Shown here one piece after another: positions 26,358-38,778 of a DNA stretch of 64,000 bases. Numbering within the stretch: the first letter of the stretch is position 1; every line of letters begins with the position of its first letter. The notes under the pieces were generated by a model that saw only the letters and a program-made list of their open reading frames with translations, made no database searches and was not told the DNA's origin. The translations under genes and the position numbers were made by a program. The DNA is from Pseudomonas neuropathica (lineage in GTDB: Bacteria > Pseudomonadota > Gammaproteobacteria > Pseudomonadales > Pseudomonadaceae): assembly GCF_015461835.1 (NCBI RefSeq), contig NZ_JACOPX010000002.1, positions 62,001-126,000 on the forward strand. Reading direction: 5' to 3'.

Positions 26358-26384
26358 CATCGCGAGCAGGCTCACTCCTACAGA
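26358..26384. repeat. Single REP, family A
   Basis: One unpaired copy, CATCGCGAGCAGGCTCACTC-CTACAG, at the right edge of the repeat-rich region. Confidence 0.75.
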
Positions 26385-26406
26385 ACAGCAAATCGCAGGC
26401 AACAAA

Positions 26407-26438
26407 AAACCCGCAGACAATCACTCATCTGCGGGTTT
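26407..26438 (-). terminator. Intrinsic terminator after the NIF3-like gene
   Basis: On the minus strand TCTGCGGGTTT follows the complementary AAACCCGCAGA with a 10-nt loop, then a run of T. It ends the purL-NIF3-like unit. Confidence 0.88.
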
Positions 26439-26460
26439 CCTGTTTCAGCAGCAAGAAAGA

Positions 26461-26772
26461 TCAGAAATCTTCCAGCCGCCACACTTCATAAGCCGGCGTC
26501 TCGTAGGGATGGCTCAACTTGAGCGCCGCCACAACAGCCACGATCAACTCATCCGCCACTACAAGCTCAACCTTCCATTCCTCAACCCGCTCAACCCGCC
26601 CCGCCTCGCCCATAAACGGCTGACTGCCGTCCAAAGGTCGAAACTGGCCAGACCCAAGCACCTGCCAAGCACAGTGGTCATAGTCACCGATCCGCCCACC
26701 ACCGGCAGCGAACACAGCCCCTTTGACCACCTCGACATGACTGTCAGGAACAAAAAACGCCAGCTTATACAC
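26461..26772 (-). CDS. NIF3/YqfO-like small protein
   Basis: A 103-residue cytoplasmic protein similar to the stand-alone CutA-like insert domain of NIF3/YqfO proteins: MYKLAFFVPDSHVEVVKGAV, GGGRIGDYDHCAWQV, GQFRPLDGSQPF and a C-terminal KLSHPYETPAYEVWRLEDF with the HPYETP motif. Biochemical role unknown. The start is a GTG at 26772, five bases after the purL stop, with AAGG just ahead, so it is probably translated from the purL mRNA. It ends at an intrinsic terminator. Confidence 0.87.
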   Translation of the reverse strand: MYKLAFFVPDSHVEVVKGAVFAAGGGRIGDYDHCAWQVLGSGQFRPLDGSQPFMGEAGRVERVEEWKVELVVADELIVAVVAALKLSHPYETPAYEVWRLEDF

Positions 26773-26777
26773 AGGCC

Positions 26778-29700
26778 TTAGTTAACCCACACACGCGCAT
26801 TACGGAACATACGCATCCAGGGTGCGTCTTCGTTCCAGTCTTCCGAACGCCACGAGTTCTGCACCGCGCGGAACACACGCTCCGGGTGCGGCATCATGAT
26901 CGTTACACGGCCATCACGGCTGGTGAGACCGGTAATCCCGCGCGGCGAACCGTTCGGGTTGGCTGGATAACGCTCGGTGACCTTGCCATGGTTGTCGACG
27001 AAACGCATCGCCACGCAACCCGACAGATCGGCTTCCAGCAGTGCTTCTTCGCTGGAGAACTCAGCGTGACCTTCGCCGTGAGCAATGGCGATCGGCATAC
27101 GCGAACCGGCCATGCCTTGCAGGAAGATCGAGTTCGACTCCTGAACCTGAACCATCGCCACGCGGGCTTCGAACTGCTCGGAACGGTTACGCACGAAGTG
27201 CGGCCAGAACTCGCTACCCGGGATCAGCTCGTGCAGGTTGGACATCATCTGGCAACCGTTGCACACGCCGAGGGTGAAGCTGTCGTTACGCTCGAAAAAA
27301 CCCTGGAACGCATCGCGGGCGCGGCTGTTGAACAGTGCCGACTTGGCCCAGCCTTCACCGGCGCCGAGTACGTCGCCGTAGGAGAAACCACCGCACGCCA
27401 CCAGACCTTTGAACTCGTTCAAGTCAACACGGCCGGCCAGAATATCGCTCATGTGCACGTCGATCGCGTTGAAACCGGCGCGGTCGAACGCGGCCGCCAT
27501 TTCCACCTGACCGTTGACGCCCTGCTCACGCAGCACGGCAACCTGTGGGCGGATGCCTTTCTTGATGTAAGGCGCGGCGATGTCCTGATTGACGTCGTAG
27601 CTGAGCTTGACGCTCAGGCCCGGGTTGTCTTCTTCCAGCAGCACGTCGAACTCTTGTTCGGCGCAGTCGGCGTTGTCGCGCAGACGCTGGATCTGGTAGC
27701 TGGTCTCGGCCCACTGACGTTGCAGCAGACGACGCTGACCTTCGAACACGGTGTCACCGTTGAAGGTGATGTTGATCTGGCCATTGTTGATCGGCTGACC
27801 GATCACCGATACGCAGTCGCCCAGACCGGCCGCGCTGAATTGCGCGAGGATATCTGGCGTGGCGTCCTGACGAACCTGGATCACGGCGCCCAATTCTTCG
27901 TTGAACAGGATCGCGGCGATTTCCGCCGAAGACTCGGCAACGCTGTCGAGGTTCAGGCTCAGACCGCAGTGGCCAGCGAAGGCCATTTCCACCACGGAGG
28001 TCAGCAGACCACCGTCGGAACGGTCGTGGTAAGCCAGCAGGTGACCGTCGGCGTTGAGGCCCTGGATCACTGCGAAGAAGGCTTTCAGGTCTTCGGCGTC
28101 ATCGACGTCCGGAGCGTGTTTGCCGAGCTTGCCGTGAACCTGAGCAAGAATCGAAGCCCCCATACGGTTCTGACCGCGACCGAGATCGATCAGGATCAGG
28201 TCGGTGGTGCCCTTGTCCATGCGCAGTTCCGGGGTCAGGGTCTGACGGATGTCAGCCACTGGCGCGAAACCGGTCACGATCAGCGACATCGGCGAGGTCA
28301 CGGTTTTTTCTTCGCCGTTATCGTTCCAGCGGGTGGCCATGGACATCGAGTCCTTGCCCACCGGAATGGTGATGCCCAGCTCAGGGCACAGTTCCATACC
28401 GACCGCTTTCACGGTGTCGTACAGACGCGCGTCTTCGCCCGGGTGGCCGGCCGCCGACATCCAGTTCGCCGACAGTTTGATGTCGGAGAGCTTGTTGATA
28501 CGCGAAGCAGCAATGTTGGTCAGGGTTTCGCCGATGGCCATGCGGCCCGACGCCGGAGCGTCCAGCAGTGCCAGCGGAGTCCGCTCGCCCATCGCCATCG
28601 CTTCACCGGTGTAAACGTCAAAACTGGTGGCGGTGACAGCAACGTCGGCCACCGGAACCTGCCATGGGCCAACCATTTGGTCACGGGCCACGAGGCCGGT
28701 GATGGTACGGTCGCCGATGGTGATCAGGAAGCTTTTGCTCGCCACGGCCGGGTGATGCAGAACGCGTTCGATGGACTCGCTGATGTCGAGGTTCGACGGA
28801 TCGAAGTCATCGCCCAACTCAGCTTCGCGAACCACCGAACGGTGCATGCGCGGGGCTTTGCCCAGCAACACTTCCAGTGGCATGTCCACCGGGTTGTTGC
28901 CGAAGTGGCTGTCGGTCACGGTCAGTTGCGGCTCGGCAGTCGCCTCGCCCACTACGGCAAACGGGCAACGCTCACGTTCGCAGATCGCCTGGAAGCGCTC
29001 GAAGTCTTCCGGGCCGACCGCCAGAACGTAACGTTCCTGAGATTCGTTGGACCAGATTTCGTGCGGGGCCATGCCCGGCTCGTCGTTGGGAATGTTGCGC
29101 AGTTCGAAACGGCCACCGCGGTCGCCGTCGTTGACCAGTTCCGGGAAGGCGTTGGACAGACCGCCCGCGCCGACGTCGTGGATGAAGCTGATCGGGTTTT
29201 TGTCGCCCAGTTGCCAGCAACGGTCGATGACTTCCTGGCAGCGACGCTCCATCTCAGGGTTTTCACGCTGCACGGAAGCGAAGTCGAGATCCGCCGAGCT
29301 GGTGCCGGTGGCCATCGAGGACGCAGCGCCGCCGCCCAGACCGATGAGCATCGCCGGGCCGCCGAGGACGATCAGCTTGGAGCCAACGACGATCTCGCCT
29401 TTCTTGACGTGTTCTTCGCGGATGTTGCCCATGCCGCCAGCGAGCATGATCGGCTTGTGGTAACCACGAACTTCGTCACCGTGCGGGGTGGTGATCGACT
29501 GTTCGAAGGTCCGGAAGTAGCCGGTCAGGGCCGGACGACCGAATTCGTTGTTGAACGCAGCGCCGCCGAGCGGGCCTTCGATCATGATGTCCAGCGCGGT
29601 AACAATGCGCTCAGGCTTGCCGTACGGCACTTCCCATGGCTGTTCGAAGCCCGGGATCTGCAGGTTGGACACGGTGAAACCGGTCAGGCCAGCCTTTGGC

Positions 29701-30674
29701 TTGGCACCACGGCCGGTTGCACCTTCGTCACGGATCTCGCCACCGGAACCGGTGGACGCGCCCGGGAACGGAGCAATTGCGGTCGGGTGGTTGTGGGTTT
29801 CAACCTTCATCAGGATGTGCACCGGCTCCTGCACCGCGCCGTACTGGCGGGTTTCAGGATTCGGGAAGAAACGGCCGGCAACGTTGCCGACGATCACCGA
29901 GGCGTTGTCCTTATAAGCCGACAGAACGCCTTCGCTGTGCATCACGTAGGTGTTCTTGATCATGCCGAACAGGCTTTTTTCCTGGTTCTCACCATCAATA
30001 TCCCAACTGGCGTTGAAGATCTTGTGGCGGCAGTGCTCGGAGTTGGCCTGGGCGAACATCATCAGTTCGATGTCGTGCGGGTTGCGCTTGAGACCGTTGA
30101 AGGCATTGACCAGGTAATCGATCTCGTCTTCAGCCAGAGCCAGGCCCAGCTCGGTGTTGGCCTTTTCCAGCGCGGCGCGGCCGCCACCGAGGATGTCGAT
30201 TGCAGTCAGCGGCTTCGGCTCGGCGTGGCTGAACAGACCGGCGGCCTGCTCGAGGTTGGCCAGCACGATCTGGGTCATGCGGTCATGCAGCACGTCGGCA
30301 ATCTGCTGCGCTTCGGCTTCGCTGAACTGACCGGCAACGTAGAAGGCGATACCGCGCTCCAGACGCTGGATCTTGCTCAGGCCGCAGTTGCGGGCGATAT
30401 CGCTGGCCTTGCTCGACCATGGCGAGATGGTGCCAAAACGCGGCAACACCAGAAACAGACGGCCGGTAGGCTCTTGTACCGGAACGCTTGGACCGTACTT
30501 CAGAAGGCGCGCAAGCACCTGCTGTTCGTCGCCGGTCAGGACGCCGGTGACTTCGGCGAAGTGAGCGAATTCAGCATACAAGCCACTGACAGCCGGAACC
30601 TTCTGGCTCAGTTGCTCAAGGAGTTTGCTGTGGCGAAAGGCAGAAAGGGCAGGAGCGCCGCGCAGGATCAACAT
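26778..30674 (-). CDS. purL: Phosphoribosylformylglycinamidine synthase PurL (single-chain)
   Basis: Cytoplasmic purine-synthesis enzyme converting FGAR, glutamine and ATP to FGAM. The 1298 residues match the large gammaproteobacterial form, with N-terminal, linker, duplicated AIR-synthase-like and glutaminase domains. Visible are [39 protein letters not shown] and, in the C-terminal glutaminase, [13 protein letters not shown] (nucleophile Cys) and [11 protein letters not shown] (catalytic His). The intact N-terminus begins [14 protein letters not shown]. Co-transcribed with the small NIF3-like gene. Divergent from mltF. Confidence 0.98.
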   Translation of the reverse strand: MLILRGAPALSAFRHSKLLEQLSQKVPAVSGLYAEFAHFAEVTGVLTGDEQQVLARLLKYGPSVPVQEPTGRLFLVLPRFGTISPWSSKASDIARNCGLSKIQRLERGIAFYVAGQFSEAEAQQIADVLHDRMTQIVLANLEQAAGLFSHAEPKPLTAIDILGGGRAALEKANTELGLALAEDEIDYLVNAFNGLKRNPHDIELMMFAQANSEHCRHKIFNASWDIDGENQEKSLFGMIKNTYVMHSEGVLSAYKDNASVIVGNVAGRFFPNPETRQYGAVQEPVHILMKVETHNHPTAIAPFPGASTGSGGEIRDEGATGRGAKPKAGLTGFTVSNLQIPGFEQPWEVPYGKPERIVTALDIMIEGPLGGAAFNNEFGRPALTGYFRTFEQSITTPHGDEVRGYHKPIMLAGGMGNIREEHVKKGEIVVGSKLIVLGGPAMLIGLGGGAASSMATGTSSADLDFASVQRENPEMERRCQEVIDRCWQLGDKNPISFIHDVGAGGLSNAFPELVNDGDRGGRFELRNIPNDEPGMAPHEIWSNESQERYVLAVGPEDFERFQAICERERCPFAVVGEATAEPQLTVTDSHFGNNPVDMPLEVLLGKAPRMHRSVVREAELGDDFDPSNLDISESIERVLHHPAVASKSFLITIGDRTITGLVARDQMVGPWQVPVADVAVTATSFDVYTGEAMAMGERTPLALLDAPASGRMAIGETLTNIAASRINKLSDIKLSANWMSAAGHPGEDARLYDTVKAVGMELCPELGITIPVGKDSMSMATRWNDNGEEKTVTSPMSLIVTGFAPVADIRQTLTPELRMDKGTTDLILIDLGRGQNRMGASILAQVHGKLGKHAPDVDDAEDLKAFFAVIQGLNADGHLLAYHDRSDGGLLTSVVEMAFAGHCGLSLNLDSVAESSAEIAAILFNEELGAVIQVRQDATPDILAQFSAAGLGDCVSVIGQPINNGQINITFNGDTVFEGQRRLLQRQWAETSYQIQRLRDNADCAEQEFDVLLEEDNPGLSVKLSYDVNQDIAAPYIKKGIRPQVAVLREQGVNGQVEMAAAFDRAGFNAIDVHMSDILAGRVDLNEFKGLVACGGFSYGDVLGAGEGWAKSALFNSRARDAFQGFFERNDSFTLGVCNGCQMMSNLHELIPGSEFWPHFVRNRSEQFEARVAMVQVQESNSIFLQGMAGSRMPIAIAHGEGHAEFSSEEALLEADLSGCVAMRFVDNHGKVTERYPANPNGSPRGITGLTSRDGRVTIMMPHPERVFRAVQNSWRSEDWNEDAPWMRMFRNARVWVN

Positions 30675-30893
30675 CTTCGGGACAGCCTCGGGAAGGGGTG
30701 TGCTTTGAGGCCGTGCATTCTAGCCTAAACCGCCCTCAACATCACCCGAAACGCTACGCACGGTTGCACTCGGGTATCAATCTGTGTTTCCGACTTCAGA
30801 GTCAGGTAAATCAGCGATACAGATGCCGCTTATTTTTACTGTAACAAAATGCCGTCAAGCCCCGTTCCTGCGGGATTTCGTGCAGTTTTGTGA

Positions 30894-32420
<1,527 letters not shown>

Positions 32421-32438
32421 CAGACCCTGGAACCAAAT

Positions 32439-32526
32439 GTGGGAGCGAGCCTGCTCGCGATAGCGGTGGGTCAGTCAATTAATTTTGTCTGACACACCGA
32501 TATCGCGAGCAGGCTCACTCCTACAA
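32439..32526. repeat. REP pair, family A (GGAG ends outward)
   Basis: Inverted GGGAGCGAGCCTGCTCGCGA copies around GGTGGGTCAG...CTGACACACC between the convergent mltF and pdxJ genes. This gap is also where the gene order I remember from PAO1 is broken. Confidence 0.85.
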
Positions 32527-32543
32527 GGGTTTTGAGTTGAAGC

Positions 32544-33287
32544 TTAAGGCTTGGCAGCAGCCAGGATCAGCGCTTTCATTTCGGACACCGCGGACTTGAA
32601 GCCCACGAACAACGCATGCGCCACCAGCGCGTGGCCGATGTTCAGTTCGTTGATGCCTTTGATGGCCGCTACGGCTTCAACGTTGTGATAGTGCAAACCG
32701 TGACCCGCGTTAACGATCAGGCCTTGGGCCAGACCAAACGCCACGCCATCGGCGACACGCTTGAGTTCTTCTGCCACTTCGGTCGGGGTTTCGGCATCGG
32801 CATAACGTCCGGTGTGCAACTCGATGGCCGGCGCACCAACACGCTTCGACGCTGCGATCTGGCGCTCATCTGCATCGATGAACAGCGACACTTCGCTGCC
32901 GATCTTCGACAGGCGCTCAACCGCTGCCTTGATGCGCTCTTCCTGCCCCGCCACATCCAGGCCACCTTCAGTGGTCAGCTCCTGACGGGTTTCCGGCACC
33001 AGGCAGATGTGCGCCGGACGAATGCGTTCGGCGAACGCCATCATTTCTTCGGTGACGCCCATTTCGAAGTTCATGCGGGTTTGCAGCACATCCTTGAGCA
33101 GCAAGACATCGCGCTCCTGGATATGCCGACGGTCTTCACGCAGGTGCACGGTGATGCCATCGGCGCCCGCCTCTTCCGCGTCCAGTGCCGCTTTGACCGG
33201 ATCCGGGTAGCGCGTGCCACGAGCCTGACGCAGGGTGGCGACGTGGTCGATGTTCACGCCAAGAAGAATGCGATTGCTGGTGGTCAC
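32544..33287 (-). CDS. pdxJ: Pyridoxine 5'-phosphate synthase
   Basis: TIM-barrel enzyme that condenses 1-deoxyxylulose-5-P with 3-amino-2-oxopropyl phosphate to pyridoxine-5-P (vitamin B6). The start is the GTG at 33287, with AGGAG 8 bp upstream; the product begins [20 protein letters not shown]. Motifs [28 protein letters not shown] and [12 protein letters not shown] are present. 247 residues, the normal length. Last gene of the leftward lepA-lepB-rnc-era-recO-pdxJ block, ending at a REP pair. Confidence 0.96.
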   Translation of the reverse strand: MTTSNRILLGVNIDHVATLRQARGTRYPDPVKAALDAEEAGADGITVHLREDRRHIQERDVLLLKDVLQTRMNFEMGVTEEMMAFAERIRPAHICLVPETRQELTTEGGLDVAGQEERIKAAVERLSKIGSEVSLFIDADERQIAASKRVGAPAIELHTGRYADAETPTEVAEELKRVADGVAFGLAQGLIVNAGHGLHYHNVEAVAAIKGINELNIGHALVAHALFVGFKSAVSEMKALILAAAKP

Positions 33288-33333
33288 GGATGCGCTCCTG
33301 AAGGGAAAGATTCGGCGCACAGCATACACGGGG

Positions 33334-34023
33334 CTAGGGCTTGCGAAACAGCTCGCGACTGACGAGAGGGCGACCGCCCAGGTGAACAGCCAGTGCCTGA
33401 CGCATCAAGCGCTTGGCGGCGGAGAGCGCGCCGGGGGCGGTCCAGTCGGCTTCGGCCATGGCCAGTAATTCGACGCCGTTGAACAGGCCGGGTTGCAGCA
33501 GGAAGACCCGCTCAAGACCGGCATCCACTTGCAGACGATAAAGACCATCCGGCGCAACAGGTTCGCCATGGACATCGGTATTCAACGAAAAGCCGTAACC
33601 GAGATCGTCCAGCAGCCGCCATTCGAAGGAGCGCAGCAACGGCTCCAGCGGACGACCTTCGGCCAATGCCAGCAAGGTCGCGGCGTAGTGATCGAAGACA
33701 CCCGGGTGCGGGTCTTCGGCAGGCAGCAGGCGAATCAGCAATTCATTCAGATAGAGACCGCTGAACAGCGCTTCACCGTTGAGCCACGCCGAGGTGCCAG
33801 AGCTCTCCATGCGCCCGACATTTTTCAACTCACCCTTACCGCGGAACTCCACTTCGAGCGACACGAACGGCCTGGCCAATGTCCCGGCCTTGCCCCGCGC
33901 ACTGCGCAACACCGCCCGCAGCCGACCTTGCGGCGTGAGGAAGTCCACCAACGCACTGGTTTCGCGGTAGGCGCGAGAATGCAGGACGTAGGCGGGTTGG
34001 GCGGGAGGCGGTGTTGAGGACAT
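33334..34023 (-). CDS. recO: DNA repair protein RecO
   Basis: Recombination mediator that, with RecR, loads RecA at gaps coated by SSB and anneals strands. The 229-residue protein has an N-terminal OB fold ([32 protein letters not shown]) and a helical C-terminal domain. The Cys-based zinc site of some RecO proteins is absent, as is usual in Pseudomonas as far as I recall. It is 46 bp upstream of pdxJ and separated from era by a REP pair. Confidence 0.93.
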   Translation of the reverse strand: MSSTPPPAQPAYVLHSRAYRETSALVDFLTPQGRLRAVLRSARGKAGTLARPFVSLEVEFRGKGELKNVGRMESSGTSAWLNGEALFSGLYLNELLIRLLPAEDPHPGVFDHYAATLLALAEGRPLEPLLRSFEWRLLDDLGYGFSLNTDVHGEPVAPDGLYRLQVDAGLERVFLLQPGLFNGVELLAMAEADWTAPGALSAAKRLMRQALAVHLGGRPLVSRELFRKP

Positions 34024-34072
34024 GGAGCTCTCATTGATAAAAACGCGGTTCTATATTCACCCCAAAACCAAT

Positions 34073-34162
34073 GTGGGAGCGAGCTTGCTCGCGAATGCTG
34101 GGTGACAGTCAACAAATATGTCGGCTGGCACTACGCCTTCGCGAGCAAGCTCGCTCCCACAG
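34073..34162. repeat. REP pair, family A variant (GGAG ends outward)
   Basis: GTGGGAGCGAGCTTGCTCGC and its inverse lie between era and recO inside an otherwise operon-like run. The AGCTT core variant matches the pair at 3837. Confidence 0.85.
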
Positions 34163-34191
34163 GTTTCTTCGGTGTTGCGACAACCGCGTTT

Positions 34192-35094
34192 TTACAGGTC
34201 GCCGTAACCCAGCGAACGCAGCGCACGCTCGTCATCGGACCAGCCGCCCTTCACCTTGACCCACAGGTTGAGCATGATCTTGGAGTCGAACAGCAGCTCC
34301 ATATCCTTGCGCGCTTCGGTGCCGATGCGTTTGATACGCTCGCCCTTGTCGCCAATGATGATCTTCTTCTGGCCGTCGCGCTCAACGAGGATCAAAGCAT
34401 GAATGTGCAGGGTCTTGCCCTGCTGCTTGAACTCTTCGATTTCGACGGTGATCTGGTACGGCAGCTCGGCGCCCATCTGGCGCATGATTTTCTCGCGCAC
34501 CAGTTCGGCGGCAAGGAACCGGCTGCTGCGGTCGGTGATCTGGTCTTCCGGGAAGAAGTGATCGTTCTCCGGCAGATGGTCTGCGATGACCTTTTCCAGC
34601 GCTTCAAGGTTGTGTCCGTGCTGCGCGGAAATAGGAATGATCTGCGCGTTCGGCAGTTGTTCCTGCAGCCAGCTCAGGTGCGGCATCAGCTCGGCTTTGT
34701 CTTCGATGCGGTCAGTCTTGTTCAGCGCGACGATCAGCGGGCCGGTCACGTACTGCACGCGCTCCAGGACCATCTGGTCTTCGTCGGTCCACTTGGTGCG
34801 GTCAACGACGAAGATCACCACGTCGACGTCTTTCAACGCTGCCGAAGCGGTTTTGTTCATGTAACGGTTCAGGGCCTTTTCGCCACCCTTGTGCATGCCG
34901 GGGGTGTCGACGTAGATCGCCTGTACGTCACCTTCGGTTTTGATCCCGAGCATATTGTGGCGAGTGGTCTGCGGCTTGCGCGAAGTGATCGCAAGCTTCT
35001 GGCCAAGGATGTGGTTCAGCAACGTGGACTTGCCAACGTTGGGACGGCCGACGATGGCAACATAGCCACAGCGAGTTGCGTTTGTATCAGTCAT
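34192..35094 (-). CDS. era: GTPase Era
   Basis: Ribosome-assembly GTPase that binds the 3' end of 16S rRNA. The product from the ATG at 35094 ([20 protein letters not shown]) has 300 residues; an ATG 24 bp earlier overlaps rnc more deeply and is less likely. GTP-binding motifs are [19 protein letters not shown] and SAQHG; a C-terminal KH domain follows ([18 protein letters not shown]). It overlaps rnc by 8 bp, indicating coupling, the conserved rnc-era pair. Confidence 0.97.
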   Translation of the reverse strand: MTDTNATRCGYVAIVGRPNVGKSTLLNHILGQKLAITSRKPQTTRHNMLGIKTEGDVQAIYVDTPGMHKGGEKALNRYMNKTASAALKDVDVVIFVVDRTKWTDEDQMVLERVQYVTGPLIVALNKTDRIEDKAELMPHLSWLQEQLPNAQIIPISAQHGHNLEALEKVIADHLPENDHFFPEDQITDRSSRFLAAELVREKIMRQMGAELPYQITVEIEEFKQQGKTLHIHALILVERDGQKKIIIGDKGERIKRIGTEARKDMELLFDSKIMLNLWVKVKGGWSDDERALRSLGYGDL

Positions 35095-35776
35095 TGCCAT
35101 TCTCCACGCCCAGGGCAATCAGTGCTGCGGCGGCCGCTACCTGTTCGGCAATACGACGGCTCACACCCTGACCTCGGCTTTTTTCATTCAGTAAGACAAC
35201 TTCGCACTCGACGAAGAAGGTTCGGCAGTGCGGCTCGCCCTGGATATCCACCACTTCGTAGCGTGGCAGTTCACAACCGCGCGATTGCAGGTGTTCCTGC
35301 AGGCGGGTCTTCGGATCCTTGTTGGTGTCGACCAGCGTCAGACCTTCGAACTCGCCAGCCAGCCAGGCCAGCACGCGCTCACGCGCCATGTCCATGCCGG
35401 CGTCGAGGTAGATCGCGCCGATCAGGGCTTCGAGGGCATCGGCCAGAATCGATTCGCGACGGAAACCGCCGCTTTTCAACTCACCGGAGCCCAGTCGCAG
35501 GTAATCGCCAAGGTCGAAACCGCGAGCCAGTACGGCCAGCGTCTCACCTTTTACCAGGCGTGCGCGCAAACGCGACAACTGGCCTTCGCGGGCCAGCGGG
35601 AAGCGATCGAACAGTGCCTCGCCGGCGACAAAATTGAGGATGGCATCGCCGAGGAATTCCAGGCGCTCGTTGTTGCGCCCGGCAAAACTTCGGTGCGTCA
35701 GGGCCAGCAGCATCAGCTCCTGATCCTTGAAGGTGTAACCGAGCTGGCGCTCGAGACGGCTTAGAGAAACGCTCAC
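35087..35776 (-). CDS. rnc: Ribonuclease III
   Basis: Double-strand-specific endoribonuclease that processes rRNA precursors and regulates mRNAs. The catalytic domain shows the signature [20 protein letters not shown] and the second acidic cluster [16 protein letters not shown]; a dsRNA-binding domain occupies about residues 155-225. The start is a GTG at 35776 overlapping the stop of a short upstream frame (GTGA). 229 residues. In E. coli, RNase III cleaves its own leader; whether this leader is a target is unknown. Confidence 0.97.
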   Translation of the reverse strand: MSVSLSRLERQLGYTFKDQELMLLALTHRSFAGRNNERLEFLGDAILNFVAGEALFDRFPLAREGQLSRLRARLVKGETLAVLARGFDLGDYLRLGSGELKSGGFRRESILADALEALIGAIYLDAGMDMARERVLAWLAGEFEGLTLVDTNKDPKTRLQEHLQSRGCELPRYEVVDIQGEPHCRTFFVECEVVLLNEKSRGQGVSRRIAEQVAAAAALIALGVENGND

Positions 35777-35862
35777 GGTTTACCCACGCTGAGTTCGTGG
35801 CTGAATTCCACTGCCATCGCCGGGATGCGGCGCAGGCCTGGGACAATTAACGCTGTGTTCAA
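35773..35862 (-). CDS. Possible 29-residue leader peptide coupled to rnc
   Basis: A short frame starts at TTG 35862, has AGGA 8 bp upstream, and ends with TGA inside the GTG of rnc (GTGA). The predicted peptide ends [12 protein letters not shown]. An in-frame ATG gives only the last 14 residues. PAO1 has, as I recall, a small gene (PA0769) between lepB and rnc, so this could be a remnant, a regulatory leader or chance. No codon statistics were possible on so short a frame. Confidence 0.3.
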   Translation of the reverse strand: MNTALIVPGLRRIPAMAVEFSHELSVGKP

Positions 35863-35915
35863 AAATTAAATCCTGGCGATTGCGAAGCCGATTGTGCCGG
35901 CTCCAGAAATGCATT

Positions 35916-35938
35916 CGGCGCTGTGGTCAACAGCGCCG
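35916..35938. terminator. Hairpin after lepB
   Basis: CGGCGCTGT and ACAGCGCCG form a perfect 9-bp stem with a 5-nt loop, 8 bases after the lepB stop on the minus strand. There is no clear U-run, so it may reduce rather than end read-through into rnc. Confidence 0.5.
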
Positions 35939-35945
35939 TGTGTAA

Positions 35946-36800
35946 TTACTTGATCAGGCCAACCCGCGAAAAATTCGGCAGGTGACTGAGTTTTGATTCC
36001 GGCCAGCTCATCCAGACCGCGAAGGCCTTGCCGACGATATTCTGGTCTGGAACCATGCCCAGCAGATCCTTGGGAATGTTCGGATCATCCCAGTAGCGAC
36101 TGTCGTTCGAGTTGTCGCGGTTGTCGCCCATCATGAAGTAGTGCCCGGCCGGCACGGTCCAGGTATGGTCCGGCGTGGCGCGGTAACGGCTCATTTCCTT
36201 GCGGATCAGGTGTTCGGCAGCGCCGAGCTTTTCTTTGTAGAACTCGGCGCTGCCGAGCATGCCTGGCTCCGGGCCGACCAACTGTTCGGCCACCGACTCG
36301 CCGTTGATGAACAGACGCTTGTCGGCGGTGTAACGCACCGTATCGCCCGGCAGGCCGACTACACGCTTGATGTAATTGACGTTCGGATCACTTGGATAGC
36401 GGAACACCATCACATCACCGCGCTGCGGATCACCCACTTCGATGATTTTCTTGTCGATCACCGGCAGACGGATCCCGTAAGAAAACTTGTTCACCAGAAT
36501 GAAGTCGCCGACGTCCAGGGTGGGTTTCATCGAGCCCGAAGGGATCTGAAACGGTTCCACGAGGAACGAGCGCAGCACCAGCACGATGAACAACACCGGA
36601 AAAAACGACTTGCCGTATTCGACCAGCAGCGGCTCTTTGTTCAGTTTTTCAACGACCACTACATCGGGCTGGCTGACACTGCCTTGATAGGAGGCAATGG
36701 CAGCACGCCGACGCGGCGCCAGGATCAACAGATCAAGCAACGCCAACAGGCCGCAGACGAACACGGCGATGACCAGCAACAGCGGGAAATTTAGTGACAT
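35946..36800 (-). CDS. lepB: Signal peptidase I
   Basis: Inner-membrane serine protease that removes signal peptides from exported proteins. Two N-terminal membrane segments (about residues 5-22 and 65-80) anchor a periplasmic domain with box B QIPSGSMKPTLDVGD (catalytic Ser), box D DVMVFRYPSDPNVNYIKRVV (catalytic Lys) and box E GDNRDNSNDSRYW. 284 residues, standard for Pseudomonas. The start lies 6 bp after the lepA stop, so it is in the lepA operon. Confidence 0.97.
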   Translation of the reverse strand: MSLNFPLLLVIAVFVCGLLALLDLLILAPRRRAAIASYQGSVSQPDVVVVEKLNKEPLLVEYGKSFFPVLFIVLVLRSFLVEPFQIPSGSMKPTLDVGDFILVNKFSYGIRLPVIDKKIIEVGDPQRGDVMVFRYPSDPNVNYIKRVVGLPGDTVRYTADKRLFINGESVAEQLVGPEPGMLGSAEFYKEKLGAAEHLIRKEMSRYRATPDHTWTVPAGHYFMMGDNRDNSNDSRYWDDPNIPKDLLGMVPDQNIVGKAFAVWMSWPESKLSHLPNFSRVGLIK

Positions 36801-36805
36801 AGGAC

Positions 36806-38605
36806 CTAACTATCCAACCTGAGCACTGCGAGGAAGGCTTCTTGTGGAATTTCCACATTGCCGACCTGCTTCATGCGTTTCTTACCGGCCTTTTGCTTCT
36901 CGAGCAGTTTCTTCTTACGGCTGACGTCACCGCCGTAGCATTTGGCCAATACGTTCTTTCTGAGCGCCTTGACGGTTGTCCGGGCAACGATCTGACCACC
37001 GATGGCGGCCTGAATGGCTACGTCGAACATCTGACGAGGAATCAGTTCTTTCATCTTCTCGGTCAACTGGCGACCTTTGTAGTGCGAGTTGTCACGGTGC
37101 ACGATCAACGCCAGGGCATCGACCTTGTCGCCGTTGATCAGCACGTCCAGTTTCACCAGATTAGCCGATTGGTAACGATCGAAATGGTAATCCAGCGAAG
37201 CATAGCCGCGGCTGGTGGATTTGAGACGGTCGAAGAAGTCCAGGACCACTTCGTTCATCGGCAGGTCGTAGGTGACCTGCACCTGATTGCCGAGGAACAG
37301 CATGTCGACTTGAACGCCACGCTTCTCGATGCACAGGGTGATGACGTTGCCCAAGTGTTCCTGCGGCACCAGAATGTTGGCCCGCACGATCGGCTCACGC
37401 ATGTCTTCGATCGACGACACATCCGGTAGCTTGGATGGGTTGTCGACGTAAATCGTTTCACCGGTTTTCAGCACCAGCTCGAAAATTACCGTTGGCGCAG
37501 TGGTGATCAGGTCCAGGTCGTACTCGCGCTCGAGGCGCTCCTGGATGATTTCCATGTGCAACATGCCAAGGAAGCCGCAACGGAAGCCGAAGCCCAGTGC
37601 GTCGGAGCTTTCCGGGGTGTACTGCAACGACGAGTCGTTGAGGGTCAGCTTCTGCAGCGCTTCGCGGAAGTCCTCGAAGTCGTCGGAACTGACCGGGAAC
37701 AGACCGGCGTAAACCTGTGGCTGAATGCGTTTGAAGCCGGGCAGCACTTCAACGTCCGGGGTCGAGGCCAGGGTCAGGGTGTCACCGACCGGTGCACCGT
37801 GAATGTCCTTGATGCTGGCGATGATGAAGCCCACTTCGCCGGCTTTCAAATCAGTGGTGGCGGTGTGTTTCGGGTTGAACACACCCACGCTGTCGACCAG
37901 ATGGATCTTGCCGGTGGACTTGACGAGGATCTTGTCGCCCTTCTTCACGCGGCCATGACGTACACGTACCAGGGAAACAACGCCCAGGTAGTTGTCGAAC
38001 CACGAGTCGATGATCAACGCTTGCAGCGGATCTTCAATGTTGCCGGTCGGCGCAGGAATGGTATGCACCAGGCGCTCGAGCACTTCGTCGACACCCAGGC
38101 CGGTTTTGGCACTGCAGGTGACGGCGTCGGTGGCATCAATGCCGATGATTTTCTCGATTTCGTCTTTTACGCGATCAGGATCAGCCTGCGGCAGGTCGAT
38201 CTTGTTCAGCACCGGCATGACTTCAAGGCCCTGCTCGATCGCGGTGTAGCAGTTGGCCACGGACTGGGCTTCAACGCCTTGACCGGCATCGACCACCAAC
38301 AGTGCACCTTCACACGCTGCCAGGGAACGGCTGACTTCGTAGGTGAAGTCGACGTGACCCGGGGTGTCGATGAAGTTCAGCTGGTACTTGATGCCGTCTT
38401 TGGCGGTGTAATAAAGGGTGACGCTGTGGGCCTTGATGGTGATCCCGCGTTCACGTTCCAGGTCCATGGAGTCCAGCACCTGGGCTTCCATTTCACGCTC
38501 GGCCAGGCCGCCGCACATCTGGATGAAGCGATCGGCCAGCGTCGACTTGCCATGGTCAATGTGGGCGATGATGGAGAAATTGCGGATATGACTCAAATCA
38601 CTCAC
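36806..38605 (-). CDS. lepA: Elongation factor 4 (LepA)
   Basis: Ribosomal GTPase related to EF-G, implicated in translation initiation or 30S biogenesis and tolerance of stress. The 599 residues begin [20 protein letters not shown] (GTG start). GTPase motifs [17 protein letters not shown] and NKIDLP are present, followed by the EF-G-like domains and the LepA-specific C-terminal domain ([19 protein letters not shown]). First gene of the leftward lepA-lepB-rnc-era-recO-pdxJ block. In PAO1, as I recall, it is preceded by mucD, which is not the case here. Confidence 0.97.
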   Translation of the reverse strand: MSDLSHIRNFSIIAHIDHGKSTLADRFIQMCGGLAEREMEAQVLDSMDLERERGITIKAHSVTLYYTAKDGIKYQLNFIDTPGHVDFTYEVSRSLAACEGALLVVDAGQGVEAQSVANCYTAIEQGLEVMPVLNKIDLPQADPDRVKDEIEKIIGIDATDAVTCSAKTGLGVDEVLERLVHTIPAPTGNIEDPLQALIIDSWFDNYLGVVSLVRVRHGRVKKGDKILVKSTGKIHLVDSVGVFNPKHTATTDLKAGEVGFIIASIKDIHGAPVGDTLTLASTPDVEVLPGFKRIQPQVYAGLFPVSSDDFEDFREALQKLTLNDSSLQYTPESSDALGFGFRCGFLGMLHMEIIQERLEREYDLDLITTAPTVIFELVLKTGETIYVDNPSKLPDVSSIEDMREPIVRANILVPQEHLGNVITLCIEKRGVQVDMLFLGNQVQVTYDLPMNEVVLDFFDRLKSTSRGYASLDYHFDRYQSANLVKLDVLINGDKVDALALIVHRDNSHYKGRQLTEKMKELIPRQMFDVAIQAAIGGQIVARTTVKALRKNVLAKCYGGDVSRKKKLLEKQKAGKKRMKQVGNVEIPQEAFLAVLRLDS

Positions 38606-38713
38606 GGATCAACACTCAAAAAGGCTGCAGGCATGGCCCGCCGAAAAATAGCCGGGAATTGTACCTGATACACGGCGCAAGCGTCACGTTCGCCTGTCAC
38701 CCGGATTGCATGC

Positions 38714-38747
38714 AAAAACGCCCCGATCTGTCGACCGAGGCGTTTTC
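38714..38747 (-). terminator. Intrinsic terminator after lptG
   Basis: AAAACGCC (38715-38722) and GGCGTTTT (38739-38746) pair around a loop; on the minus strand the stem is followed by T-rich sequence. It separates lptFG from lepA. Confidence 0.75.
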
Positions 38748-38778
38748 GAGGTTTAAAACACAGGTCAATCGCCTGTCA

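Noticed and set aside
26886..30728. Open frame of about 1280 codons on the plus strand opposite purL
   Set aside because: Same cause: shadow of purL in a high-GC genome, no RBS, no recognisable family.
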